DNA from: Nitrospira sp.
GTDB lineage: Bacteria; Nitrospirota; Nitrospiria; Nitrospirales; Nitrospiraceae
NCBI GenBank assembly: GCA_030123565.1
Contig: CP126122.1
Location: forward strand, 3,920,800-3,984,799
Reading direction: 5' to 3'
Length of the DNA stretch: 64,000 nucleotides
The position numbers and the translations under genes were made by a program. Position 1 is the first letter of the stretch. Each line of letters starts with the position of its first letter. This document shows positions 17,519 through 27,736 of this stretch, one piece after another. The notes below the pieces were generated by a model. That model was given only the letters and a program-made list of their open reading frames with translations, was not told where the DNA came from and searched no databases.

Positions 17519-19381
17519 ATGAGTAGCTCCCAGGCTCAGGTCGCGCTCGTCAACATGCCCTTCAGTTATTCGAAGTATCCCTCCATTCAATTGGGCACGC
17601 TCTCCGCGCTCTTGAAATCGAAGGGCATCGGGGTCGATTGCCACCACCTCAATGTGCGGTTCGCGCACAAGATCGGGATTCCCCTGTACGAATCGATCTG
17701 TGAGAAACGCGCGCTTTTCGGCGAGTGGTTGTTCTCCTACCTGCTTTTTCGGGACAATCCGAAGCGCGCCGAATACCCGCAGGTATTCAAGCCCGTGTTC
17801 GAGCAGCTGGCCCGCGAAAGCGGAAGGCCGGTTTCGTTTTTCGGGGAGATGGCCACGAAGACCGCGCCGCAGTTCTTGACCGGCGCGATGACGGCGATCG
17901 ATTGGGGTCGGTACAAGATCGTCGGGTTTACCTCGACCTTCGATCAGAACGTGGCCAGTCTCACCATGGCGAGGCTCATCAAGGATCTCTATCCCGACGT
18001 CAGGATCGTTTTCGGCGGCGCCAATTTCGACGGCGAGATGGGGCTGGAATATTTCCGGGCCTTCCCGTTCATCGACCATGTGGTCGTCGGCGAAGGTGAG
18101 GTGACGTTTCCCGCCTTGGTCAACCATATCCTGAACGGATCGACCGGGGCGTACCCGAAAGGTGTGACCTATCGACAGGGCGGTCACATCAAGTTCGAAC
18201 CGAACCCTGCCCTGTTCACGGAGTTTGCCCACACCGGGCCGCCCGACTATGACGACTATTACCATCTGTTGGCCGAGCTGGGTACCGAGGCGTCGCGTGG
18301 TCTGGATCGTATTCTCTTGTATGAAGGCTCACGCGGCTGCTGGTGGGGTGAGAAACATCACTGTACGTTTTGCGGCCTCAATGCGCAGAGCATGAAGTTC
18401 CGGGCGAAATCGTCCGAGCAGGTCGCCCGCGAGATGGCCTATCTGTCCAGCCGTTACGATACGACGCGGTTCCGCCTGGTCGATAACATCATCGACATGA
18501 AGTACGTCGAGAATCTCTTCGGCGCGTTTGCGCAGGACCGCCGCGATCTTGATGTCTTCATCGAAACCAAGAGCAATTTGCAGAAGCATCAGATTCGCCT
18601 GCTCGCCGCCGGCGGGGTGAAATGCATGCAACCGGGACTGGAGAGCCTGAGTCAGGCGCAGTTGCGCGCGATGGACAAGGGCGTGACCCCGATGCAGAAC
18701 CTGGTATGTCTGAAGTGGTGCTATTACTATCGCGTGGCGGTCTCGTGGAACATTCTTCTGGGGTTCCCGGGAGAGACGAACGACGACTACCGCCGCCAGA
18801 TCGACTTGATTCCCTCCCTCTTCCACCTGCAACCGCCGGAAGGGGCCGGGAAGTTCTGGTTGGAGCGGTTCAGTCCGTACTTCACGCGGCCGCATGAGTA
18901 TGGGGTCCATATCACCGGGCCTGGGTTGGCCTACGCTTACGTCTACGATTCGCGTCAGGTGGACCTGGCAAAAATAGCCTACGATTTTGAATATGAGCTG
19001 GAGCAGTGGCCGGTGGATCCCGATGTCTATCAGGAGTTGGTAGAGACCGTGCAGGAATGGCAGCGGCGCGCGGCCTCATCCGACAAACCGTTCCTGTATT
19101 ATTCCAAATCGTTCGACTATGTGACGGTGTATGACGGGCGGACGGCCGCTCCCACAAGGGAGCGGTTCGACTGGCCGGCTTCGTTTCTCATCGATGCCTG
19201 TAATGAAGCGCCCAAGTCATTGGAGCAATTGCGGGGCGGGTTGCGGGAACAGTCCGAAGCGGGCGATATGTCCGATGCCCTGCTGCAGGAGTCGCTGGCG
19301 AAACTGACGGCAAAACGAATTCTGTACGAAGAACGAGGAAAGTACTTCACCCTGGCCATTCCGGAACACCCCTACTATTGA
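17519..19381 (+). CDS. B12-binding radical SAM enzyme, RiPP maturation C-methyltransferase-like
   Basis: 620 residues. The N-terminal about 200 form a cobalamin-binding Rossmann domain (IQLGTLSALLKSKG, VFGGANFDG, VVVGEGEVTFPAL). The radical SAM core begins at EGSRGCWWGEKHHCTFCGLN, a modified cluster motif with three cysteines and the WWG signature of the family annotated as RiPP maturation radical SAM C-methyltransferase. The C-terminal about 150 residues resemble the helical tail of that family. Members modify ribosomal peptides. No obvious precursor gene, transporter or second modification enzyme flanks it, so the substrate is unknown. Confidence 0.82.
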   Translation: MSSSQAQVALVNMPFSYSKYPSIQLGTLSALLKSKGIGVDCHHLNVRFAHKIGIPLYESICEKRALFGEWLFSYLLFRDNPKRAEYPQVFKPVFEQLARESGRPVSFFGEMATKTAPQFLTGAMTAIDWGRYKIVGFTSTFDQNVASLTMARLIKDLYPDVRIVFGGANFDGEMGLEYFRAFPFIDHVVVGEGEVTFPALVNHILNGSTGAYPKGVTYRQGGHIKFEPNPALFTEFAHTGPPDYDDYYHLLAELGTEASRGLDRILLYEGSRGCWWGEKHHCTFCGLNAQSMKFRAKSSEQVAREMAYLSSRYDTTRFRLVDNIIDMKYVENLFGAFAQDRRDLDVFIETKSNLQKHQIRLLAAGGVKCMQPGLESLSQAQLRAMDKGVTPMQNLVCLKWCYYYRVAVSWNILLGFPGETNDDYRRQIDLIPSLFHLQPPEGAGKFWLERFSPYFTRPHEYGVHITGPGLAYAYVYDSRQVDLAKIAYDFEYELEQWPVDPDVYQELVETVQEWQRRAASSDKPFLYYSKSFDYVTVYDGRTAAPTRERFDWPASFLIDACNEAPKSLEQLRGGLREQSEAGDMSDALLQESLAKLTAKRILYEERGKYFTLAIPEHPYY

Positions 19382-19483
19382 GCCTGCCGGTCACTGGTCA
19401 TCGTCATCGGTCAAGGGGCTATAGGGCTCTTTCCTCTTCCCCATCACCGTGACAAGTGACCTGTGACGGTTGACCGTTTCCCA

Positions 19484-19816
19484 TCACATCGAGAGTTTCT
19501 CCGCCACGTTCCTCATCTGCACGCCGTGCACGAGTGACGCGCCGCCGCGGATGGCGCAGGCCACATGGACGGCTTCGGTCATTTCCTCCATATTCGATCC
19601 CTTTTCGAGGCAGGCTTGGGTGTAGGCATCGATACAATAGGGACATTGCACGGCATGCGCCACCCCGAGTGCGATCAGGGCCTTTTCCCGTTCCGTGAGC
19701 GCGCCTTCCGCAAAGACCGCGCTGTAGTAACTCATGAATTTTTCCCACAGGGCTGGATTGCCCTTTCCCATCTCTCCGAACTTGGCGAGATCCTTCGTAT
19801 GGTAGTAGTGGTCCAT
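19484..19816 (-). CDS. Carboxymuconolactone-decarboxylase-fold protein (AhpD-like)
   Basis: 110 residues. CPYCIDAYTQAC contains the CxxC redox pair of the AhpD-like family and is preceded by EGALTEREKALIALGVAHAVQ. The sequence closely recalls the 'arsenosugar biosynthesis-associated peroxidase-like' group, but no arsS-type gene is adjacent. A peroxidase or disulfide role is likely. GAGGAC precedes the ATG. Confidence 0.8.
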   Translation of the reverse strand: MDHYYHTKDLAKFGEMGKGNPALWEKFMSYYSAVFAEGALTEREKALIALGVAHAVQCPYCIDAYTQACLEKGSNMEEMTEAVHVACAIRGGASLVHGVQMRNVAEKLSM

Positions 19817-19871
19817 GTCATGTCCTCACGGGCTGAGAGTGAAGGTTGCGCGTTGAAGAAAGAAGCCGCGG

Positions 19872-20141
19872 CTAGGCGTTTCCAGGAGGGGCCGTGTCCA
19901 CCTCACCGAGGGCCTGGGAAAAGCGGTGTCCGACAATGGTGGTGACTTTGCTCATCAATTCTCCGAGTTCTTTCCATTCGTCCGCACTCAAGTCCGCCTT
20001 GATCTGGGGGTGAATGGCCCACTCGGCGTTCACGAGTTTTCCTTTACGTGACACATGAACGTGTAACAGTTCGACATCCCAGACATCCGGGGATTTGGCC
20101 GATGATGCGCCCGGTTTAGGCGGAGGGACTTGGCTTGCCAT
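19872..20141 (-). CDS. Small hypothetical protein
   Basis: 89 residues. The N-terminus is Pro/Ser-rich, followed by LLHVHVSRKGKLVNAEW and a helical, acidic C-terminus. AAGGAG lies 8 bp before the ATG, and base composition matches neighbouring genes. No family recognised. Confidence 0.6.
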   Translation of the reverse strand: MASQVPPPKPGASSAKSPDVWDVELLHVHVSRKGKLVNAEWAIHPQIKADLSADEWKELGELMSKVTTIVGHRFSQALGEVDTAPPGNA

Positions 20142-20275
20142 GGTACGTTCGCTCCTTCAGCAGCTAAGTGAGACCGGCATGATACCCCATCGGTTGCAGC
20201 GCTGTACATGGGAATGCCGGTGGGTGCGTCGATCGTGCCGGAGCGAAGACGAACCAGCAGCCGATATGGAACGGC

Positions 20276-21097
20276 TCAGGGGGTCTGGGAGCGTTGGTGT
20301 AAGGCGTCGAGTAAGTGATCGTGAATGTGGCCGTTGGTGGCGACGAGTTCCTGCCCGTACAACGAGAAGGTCCCTTTCGTAAATCCCGACACGACTCCGC
20401 CCGCTTCACGAAGAATGACGATTCCCGCAGCCATATCCCACGGACTGAGCGTGACCTCCCAGTATCCGTCGAACCGGCCGGCCGCGACGTAACAGAGGTC
20501 CAGCGCGGCGGAACCGGTGCGGCGCACGGCCTGCGCCAGCAGGGAGATGCGAGAAAAGTGGTCGAGATTGTTGTCGGACGTCTCGCGAATATTGTAGGCA
20601 AAGCCCGTGACCAGCAGGGACTTGTCGAGGGTCTCGACGGTCGAGACGTGGAGGCGCTTGCCGTTTACGTATGCACCCTGTCCTCTTTCAGCGGTGAATA
20701 ACTCTTGACGCACCGGGTCCAATACGACGCCCAAGATGCATTCACCGGCATACTCCAGACCGATTGAAACCGAGTAAAACGGGAATCCATGGGCGAAGTT
20801 GGTCGTGCCGTCGAGTGGATCGACGATCCATTGAAAGGGTGAATCCATGCCACCATCGCGACCTCGCTCTTCGGCCAGAATGCGGTGCGAAGGATAGGCT
20901 GCTTGGATGGTCTGGACGATACAATCTTCAGCCTGTCGATCCGCATCGGTGACGAGGTTGATGGCCGTCTTGTAGTCGACCTGGAAGCCGGACTTGGCAT
21001 GTTCGACGAGAATCGATCCTGCCGCTTTGGCCGCTTTGGTTGCAGTCGCGAGTAGCGCAGAACGTTCGGAAGGAGATGGACTATTCGTAATCCGCAT
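20276..21097 (-). CDS. Inositol monophosphatase family protein (SuhB-like)
   Basis: 273 residues. Metal and substrate motifs are intact: LAEERG, WIVDPLDGTTNFAHGFPF and LSPWDMAAGIVILREAGG. It hydrolyses inositol-1-phosphate or related sugar phosphates; SuhB-type members also bind RNA polymerase, which cannot be judged here. The ATG at 21097 with upstream AGGA is preferred to the TTG at 21103. Confidence 0.92.
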   Translation of the reverse strand: MRITNSPSPSERSALLATATKAAKAAGSILVEHAKSGFQVDYKTAINLVTDADRQAEDCIVQTIQAAYPSHRILAEERGRDGGMDSPFQWIVDPLDGTTNFAHGFPFYSVSIGLEYAGECILGVVLDPVRQELFTAERGQGAYVNGKRLHVSTVETLDKSLLVTGFAYNIRETSDNNLDHFSRISLLAQAVRRTGSAALDLCYVAAGRFDGYWEVTLSPWDMAAGIVILREAGGVVSGFTKGTFSLYGQELVATNGHIHDHLLDALHQRSQTP

Positions 21098-21346
21098 CAG
21101 CAATGCATCCTATCACGATCGGCGGTTCGTTGTTCAGAGGCTTCATGGCCACTGAAGGAGCGCAGTGCAATTTATTGATAAATAAGGATATTATAAATAC
21201 TCGTTCTTGTATGGCAAGGCTTGGACAGGCAGTGAGTGCATTCTACTTGTGTATGCATCGTATGCGATCAAATAATAATTGATAGTGACTTGACAGAAAA
21301 CAATAGATTTGCTAATAAGCAAGTATGCTTTATTGAGGTCTTGCTT

Positions 21347-21856
21347 GTGGAAGAGTTGACGGACATTCTGGTCGGACTTGAACAGCGGATCAGTGCCTAT
21401 CGTAACCGCTATCAAGAGCTTGAAAAAAAGCGACGCCGACTCGATGACGAAATCGCCACGATCAAGAAATATCTGGAACTGGCGGAAACGCTCTATCGAG
21501 TGGAGGCGGACAAGGCCAAGCTGGCGAGTCTCTCCAGCCAGATCATTACCGATGAGAAGGGGATCCGTCCGCTCCCTGTGACGGATGTCACCGATCAGTC
21601 GCGGGAGATCCTGCTTGGAAAGAGCAAGTATGTGGGGAAGAGTGTTCCGGAAGCCGCGTATCAGATCCTTCGAGAAGCCAGCCGGCCCATGCATGCGAAA
21701 GAACTGTTGCAGCGTCTCTTGGAGGGAGGCTTGCAGATCAAAGGGAAAACACCGTTGACGTCCGTGGCGACATCGTTGAAGCGGGATAAGCGATTCCAGA
21801 AGGTCGGGCCGAATACGTTCAACGTGATGACTCAGGAATTGACGACGGCAGTGTAA
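21347..21856 (+). CDS. Coiled-coil protein with C-terminal HARE-HTH-like domain
   Basis: 169 residues from a GTG start. Residues about 1-60 form a charged coiled coil (EQRISAYRNRYQELEKKRRRLDDEI). Residues about 105-160 (VPEAAYQILREASRPMHAKELLQRLLEGG, then LTSVATSLKRDKRF) resemble the HARE-HTH winged helix found in restriction and chromatin-related proteins. Probably DNA-binding. GAGG at 21335 is 8 bp from the GTG at 21347. A lysine-rich mini-gene follows within 55 bp and the terminator at 21985 may end both. Confidence 0.65.
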   Translation: MEELTDILVGLEQRISAYRNRYQELEKKRRRLDDEIATIKKYLELAETLYRVEADKAKLASLSSQIITDEKGIRPLPVTDVTDQSREILLGKSKYVGKSVPEAAYQILREASRPMHAKELLQRLLEGGLQIKGKTPLTSVATSLKRDKRFQKVGPNTFNVMTQELTTAV

Positions 21857-21909
21857 GGGGGGCTAAAGGGGTTCACGTTATCTTATTGTGTGAAGGGAGG
21901 TGAGGAGTC

Positions 21910-21966
21910 TTGGCAACGAAGAAGGCAGCGAAGAAGCCAGCGAAGAAGACCGCAAAGAAGAAGTAA
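21910..21966 (+). CDS. 18-residue Lys/Ala-rich histone-tail-like peptide
   Basis: TTG start preceded by the near-perfect ribosome-binding sequence AAGGGAGGTGAGGAG; the product MATKKAAKKPAKKTAKKK ends at TAA. The composition (10 Lys, 5 Ala of 18) matches the AAKK/PAKK repeats of histone H1-like bacterial tails. A strong terminator begins 18 bp later. The combination of strong ribosome-binding site, tidy repeat and terminator supports a real mini-gene. It probably binds nucleic acid (inference). Confidence 0.55.
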   Translation: MATKKAAKKPAKKTAKKK

Positions 21967-21984
21967 GTCCCACCAGGATTTACG

Positions 21985-22021
21985 CGCCGGGGGTAAGGCC
22001 ACTTACCCCCGGCGTTTTTTT
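21985..22021 (+). terminator. Strong Rho-independent terminator
   Basis: CGCCGGGGGTAAG pairs perfectly with CTTACCCCCGGCG around a GCCA loop, followed by seven T. Confidence 0.95.
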
Positions 22022-22101
22022 GAGCCATGACCAAAAATAATACATGGCTATGGATAGGATGGCCGTGCGTCGAGCGAAGCCGAGGGTGCGGAGAGAATTC
22101 G

Positions 22102-23028
22102 TTAGACGGCGAGGGATGGAGCCGGACGAAGCAATCCGATGGAGGGGCGCGATTCCGTGACGGCCGTTGAAGGATCCGACGTGATCAGCACCCATTTGTC
22201 GCGTTGAGCGAGGATTTGTTCGACGAGTCGAGTGTGCATGGCGTGACCGGAGCGCTCGGCCACGATATGGCCGATGAAGGGGAAACCGAGGAGGGCGATG
22301 TCTCCGATCAAGTCCAGCACCTTGTGCCGGACAAACTCATTGGGGAACCGCAAGCCGGTTTGATTGACGACACCCTCTTCCGACAGCACGACCGTATTAT
22401 CCAGCGTCCCGCCTTTCCCGAGACCTCGTGACCAGAGGGCCTGGACTTCGTGCAGAAAGCCGAACGTCCGAGCCGTTGCAATTTCCTGCTCGAACGCCGC
22501 TGCGGAACAGGTGTAGCTGTACGACTGGGTTTGAATCAGCGGATGGTCGTAGTGGATGGAGTAGGTAATCCGCGGCGTTGAAGAAGGTTCGATTCTGACG
22601 CGACGGGCTCCGTCCGTAACTTCAATGGGCTGCGTAATTTTCACATAGGACTGCCGACGGGCTTGGGGAATCACGCCGGCCGTGCGAATGAGGCGCACAA
22701 ACGGGCTGGCGCTTCCATCCAGAACCGGGATTTCTCCCGCGTCGACTTCTGCGTAGACATTGTCGATTTCCATCCCGACCAAGGCTGCCAGAAGGTGTTC
22801 GATGGTCTTGACCTGGTGACCATTGACACTGATGGCTGTGCAGAGTTCAGTCGGAACTTTGTTGGATACGGCGGCAGGAAGAAGCGTCTCTCCGGAGCCG
22901 TTTCGATACACGAAGACGATACCTGTATTAGGAGGAGCTGGACGAAGAGTCAGTGTGACCGGTTGGCCTGAATGGAGGCCGATGCCGGAGCAGGAAACTG
23001 GAGATCCGATCGTTTGCTGAAACCGCAC
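22102..23028 (-). CDS. lpxC: UDP-3-O-acyl-N-acetylglucosamine deacetylase
   Basis: 308 residues, normal length. It catalyses the committed step of lipid A synthesis in the cytoplasm. Zinc ligands appear in KTIEHLLAALVG and HKVLDLIGD (HxxxD), with the GIGLHSGQPVTL start typical of LpxC. The start is GTG, with GAGGGAGG just upstream. It shows that the organism makes lipid A. Confidence 0.96.
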   Translation of the reverse strand: MRFQQTIGSPVSCSGIGLHSGQPVTLTLRPAPPNTGIVFVYRNGSGETLLPAAVSNKVPTELCTAISVNGHQVKTIEHLLAALVGMEIDNVYAEVDAGEIPVLDGSASPFVRLIRTAGVIPQARRQSYVKITQPIEVTDGARRVRIEPSSTPRITYSIHYDHPLIQTQSYSYTCSAAAFEQEIATARTFGFLHEVQALWSRGLGKGGTLDNTVVLSEEGVVNQTGLRFPNEFVRHKVLDLIGDIALLGFPFIGHIVAERSGHAMHTRLVEQILAQRDKWVLITSDPSTAVTESRPSIGLLRPAPSLAV

Positions 23029-23325
23029 AACGCCTCCCTCTGTAATGTGATTTTTCAGTTAAGCAATGCTTATGCCAAGAGGTGGCAAGCTGTAATTAGT
23101 TGATAAATAAAACTATTAATGGGAAGTGCGAGAATGGGATATGTTGTGAAAATACCACAATTGTAGCTTTTGACGGGGAACTATGGTTGTAGAAATAATT
23201 GTATTTCAATGAGTTAGTGGGCTGTGTGCTTTTCAAAGCAAGGAGAGGGCCATCAATTCTGATCGACTATTTCATCGGCTTGGTACACGTTGCCAATGAC
23301 GAGTGGTGGGCGTTTTCTTTTTCCA
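23029..23325. other. AT-rich intergenic region
   Basis: About 297 bp between the lpxC start and the response-regulator stop, clearly richer in A+T than the flanking genes. It must hold the leftward lpxC promoter, but I cannot pick a convincing -35/-10 pair. No gene or clear repeat seen. Confidence 0.5.
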
Positions 23326-23997
23326 TTATGGTCTGGGCTCCAATTCGATGAGTCCCTTGCGAATCGCTAATATGGCGGCTTGCGTACGGTCATACACCTG
23401 AAGCTTGTGAAAGATATTGCGGACGTGGTTCTTCACGGTCTTTTCGCTCAGGTCCAAACTGTTGGCAATTTCTTTATTGGTCTTTCCGTCTGCGACGAGC
23501 CGCAAGACCGTAATCTCACGTTCTGTCAGGTCATGTTCGACCCAAGCCGGTTTTTTCCCTTTCTTTTGTGCCATGAGGGAAAACTCGGCGAGGATCTTGC
23601 TCGCCACCGACGGATGGATCAGGGACTCGCCCCGGTAAATCGCTCGAATGGCCGCCACGATTTGTGACGATTCCGAATCCTTGAGAAGATAGCCGGTGGC
23701 GCCGGCCCGTACGAGATCGAAGATGTACTGCTGCTCTTCATACATCGTCAGGGCCACGATGCCCATGTGGGGGAATTCTCGTTTGATCTGTCTGGTGGCC
23801 TCTACGCCGCCCATGCGCGGCATGCTGACATCCATCAGGATGACATCCGGCATGAGGGTCCTGGTTTTTTCCACGGCCTCCGCGCCGTCCTGCGCTTCCC
23901 CAACCACGTTGATGTCCTCTTTGGTCTTGAGGATGGCGGCAAGACCCTCGCGAACGACGCGGTGATCATCGGCAATCAGGACCTTAATTTTTTCCAT
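23326..23997 (-). CDS. NarL/FixJ-type response regulator
   Basis: 223 residues. Receiver domain: VLIADDHRVVREGL, phospho-acceptor Asp in DVILMDVSMP, Lys in YLLKDSE. C-terminal LuxR-type HTH: LTEREITVLRLVADGKTNKEIA, ending LQVYDRTQAAI. It overlaps the kinase gene upstream by 14 bp, so the two form a cognate pair. Confidence 0.93.
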   Translation of the reverse strand: MEKIKVLIADDHRVVREGLAAILKTKEDINVVGEAQDGAEAVEKTRTLMPDVILMDVSMPRMGGVEATRQIKREFPHMGIVALTMYEEQQYIFDLVRAGATGYLLKDSESSQIVAAIRAIYRGESLIHPSVASKILAEFSLMAQKKGKKPAWVEHDLTEREITVLRLVADGKTNKEIANSLDLSEKTVKNHVRNIFHKLQVYDRTQAAILAIRKGLIELEPRP

Positions 23998-25105
23998 TGC
24001 GAATCGTCTCCTTGTCGGCTAGCGGGACACGCAGCACGATTCGTGTGCCCTGTCCCTTCTTGGAATCGATCGTAGCTTCTCCGCCCACCAGTCTGGCCCG
24101 TTCCAGGATGCCTCGAATACCGAAGTGGTCCCATTTTTCGGGGTCGCGGAGGACCGTATCCATGTCGAACCCGATGCCGTTGTCGGTGATGGCCACCTCG
24201 AGCAGGTCCACACGGATGTCGAGCTGAACCGACACGCGATCGGCCTTGGCGTGCTTCTGCACGTTGCTCAACGCCTCTTGCACGATCCGAAACAGGAAAA
24301 TCTTGGTGCGAGGGAACAGGATCGTCTCGTCTCCGGTGACGGAGAATGCGGTCTTGATATGGTACTGCGTCTCGTAGGACTTGAGATAGTTGGTCAGTGC
24401 GGGGATCAACTCCATCTTGTCGTAGTGGAGCGGGCGCAGGTTGAAAATGACTTGCCTGGCTTCCTGGATCGCCAGTTTCAACTGCGCCTTGGATTCGCGA
24501 AGGGTCGCCAGGCTGGCCTTGGGATTTTTTCGGATCAGCTCTTGCGACAGTTCCAGTTTGAAGTTGACGCCGGCGAGGCTCTGGACCAGCCCGTCGTGGA
24601 TTTCACAGGCAATGCGGGTTCGCTCCTCCGTCACTGCCGCCCCGGTTTCCTTCACGTAGAGCCGATAGAGCGACTGGTACTTATTCAAGGTCTTTTCGAT
24701 TTCGGCGGTCGCGCGGATGCGGGCCTCGATCAATTGCCACATAAACTTGGCGCTGGCTCCGCCGATCACCGCGACACCCATGCGGCGGATGTCCTGCAGG
24801 TATTCGCCGACCTCGGGGTTGCCGGAGACGTCGATGACCAGATCGACCGGTTCCATTTTCAACAGTTGCCGATAATCACGCGTCACGCGGATCTTGAGCC
24901 GTCTGGCGAGTCCGATACCGGGGGCTTGGGGACTGGTGTCCGCCACGCCGACGATCCGGACCAACGGATCATTGGCGAAGATTTCCATCAAGGCCGTCCC
25001 GCCGCGACCGGCGCCGATGATGACGACATGCGTGGCCCCGGGCGATCGTCGCCTCTTGGGTCGCAAGGCTTTCCGTCGATCTCGTGGGAGTGTGGTTGTC
25101 GCCAT
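23984..25105 (-). CDS. NarX-type histidine kinase with Rossmann-like input domain
   Basis: 373 residues. Residues about 24-130 have VVIIGAGRGGTALMEIF and IDVSGNPEVGEYLQDI, the pattern of a dinucleotide-binding Rossmann fold in place of a periplasmic sensor. HisKA_3 follows (ERTRIACEIHDGLVQSLAG, His in the box) and a HATPase domain (DNGIGFDMD, HFGIRGILERARLVGG). No transmembrane segment. The kinase may therefore sense NAD(H) or another nucleotide, i.e. cell redox or energy state (inference). The ATG at 25105 is chosen because upstream sequence is not coding-like. Confidence 0.9.
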   Translation of the reverse strand: MATTTLPRDRRKALRPKRRRSPGATHVVIIGAGRGGTALMEIFANDPLVRIVGVADTSPQAPGIGLARRLKIRVTRDYRQLLKMEPVDLVIDVSGNPEVGEYLQDIRRMGVAVIGGASAKFMWQLIEARIRATAEIEKTLNKYQSLYRLYVKETGAAVTEERTRIACEIHDGLVQSLAGVNFKLELSQELIRKNPKASLATLRESKAQLKLAIQEARQVIFNLRPLHYDKMELIPALTNYLKSYETQYHIKTAFSVTGDETILFPRTKIFLFRIVQEALSNVQKHAKADRVSVQLDIRVDLLEVAITDNGIGFDMDTVLRDPEKWDHFGIRGILERARLVGGEATIDSKKGQGTRIVLRVPLADKETIRNGKN

Positions 25106-25202
25106 GGGTTCGATGATGCCGGGACGGCGGAGGCCGTTCCCATGTTGTTGCCCATCCTGCCTGAACCGGATCGATCCGAAACGGCGAGGGAGAGGGGAGG
25201 GC

Positions 25203-25667
25203 TTACCGTTCCCGGCGTTGCTGCGCCAGGGCTTTGATTTCGTCCATGAACTGGTCGATGTCTTTGAAGTCCCGATACACGGAGGCGAAGCGGACATAGG
25301 CGACCTGATCGAGCTGCGACAGTTCCTTCATGACTTCCTCGCCGATGGAGGTGCTCACGATTTCGGTCTCGCCCATCTCCTGAATTCGCTTCTCGATGCG
25401 ATCGGTCACCGCTTCGATGGTGGCGGTGCTGATCGGACGTTTTTCACAGGCCTTCTTGAGGCCCGAGACTATTTTTACCCGATCGAACGGCTCCCGGCGT
25501 CCGTCTTTCTTCACGACGACCGGCATGGTTTCTTCCACGCGTTCGTAGGTGGTATAGCGGCGCTTGCAGGACAAGCATTCGCGCCGCCGCCGGATGACCT
25601 CGCCTTCCTTGGCCATCCGGGAATCGACGACCTTGTCCTCGACATCGTCGCAGAAAGGACACTTCAC
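25203..25667 (-). CDS. nrdR: Transcriptional repressor NrdR
   Basis: 154 residues. The N-terminal zinc ribbon has CPFC and [12 protein letters not shown]; an ATP-cone follows ([15 protein letters not shown]). NrdR senses ATP/dATP and represses ribonucleotide reductase genes. It is 15 bp downstream of glyA on the same strand, a common pairing. Confidence 0.96.
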   Translation of the reverse strand: MKCPFCDDVEDKVVDSRMAKEGEVIRRRRECLSCKRRYTTYERVEETMPVVVKKDGRREPFDRVKIVSGLKKACEKRPISTATIEAVTDRIEKRIQEMGETEIVSTSIGEEVMKELSQLDQVAYVRFASVYRDFKDIDQFMDEIKALAQQRRER

Positions 25668-25682
25668 CGGCGAACGTCCTGC

Positions 25683-26960
<1,278 letters not shown>

Positions 26961-27015
26961 GGTTCCTCCGAGCGCGACCTGCGTCCTGGCCTGCCGCGCA
27001 TGATCGCACGACGGT

Positions 27016-27489
27016 CTAGGCCGTCGCGGCTGCTTCCGGCTCTTCTTGTTTTTTCACCACATGGACCGCAATGGTGGCGGTCACTTCGCGTGGCAGCTTG
27101 ATCGCGATGGCGAAGGTCCCGAGTTCCTTGATGGGCTGCGCCAGCTGGATCTTGCGGCGATCCACTGTGAACCCCTGCTCTGCCAGTCCTTCTGCGATAT
27201 CCTTGGCCGTCACGGATCCGAACATCTTGTCGTCTTTTCCGACCTGGGCGAAGATCGTCAGCGAGACCGCCGAGATCTTCTTGCCATGGGCCTCGATTTC
27301 CAATCGTTCCTTCTTCGCCTTCTCGGCTGCGGCCCGCTTGGCATGTTCGAACTCTTTGATGTTCCGGCTGTTGGCTTCAACAGCTTTCTTACGAGGCAAG
27401 AGATAGTTCCGGGCAAACCCGTTAGAGACATCCAAAAGGTCGCCGAGGTCTCCCACGCCTTCGAGGGTTTCTTGGAGAATCACCTTCAT
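27016..27489 (-). CDS. rplI: 50S ribosomal protein L9
   Basis: 157 residues. [21 protein letters not shown] and [13 protein letters not shown] are the L9 signature. The long connecting helix and C-terminal rRNA-binding domain follow; the C-terminus has a short Ala/Glu extension. AGAAGGAG precedes the ATG. No rpsF or rpsR is adjacent upstream in this window. Confidence 0.97.
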   Translation of the reverse strand: MKVILQETLEGVGDLGDLLDVSNGFARNYLLPRKKAVEANSRNIKEFEHAKRAAAEKAKKERLEIEAHGKKISAVSLTIFAQVGKDDKMFGSVTAKDIAEGLAEQGFTVDRRKIQLAQPIKELGTFAIAIKLPREVTATIAVHVVKKQEEPEAAATA

Positions 27490-27736
27490 ACTGCAACTCC
27501 TTCTGTTGGAAAGGGAAAAAGCATACTGGCGGGCTGTGCAAAAGTCAATTGATCCGGCGTGGTCGGAAGGGTTTTCTTCGGTTGTCCCGCAGTAGTGTGG
27601 TGCATGCTGCTGGACAGGGTCTTTCTCAACTCATTAAGATACGCTCCCTATTTTTTATGTCGCCGGCTGGTTCAATGGGCCTGGCAGCGACGAGGCAGCG
27701 GCTGAGCGAGGACGGAACCTTGGAGAAGAACTTGTC

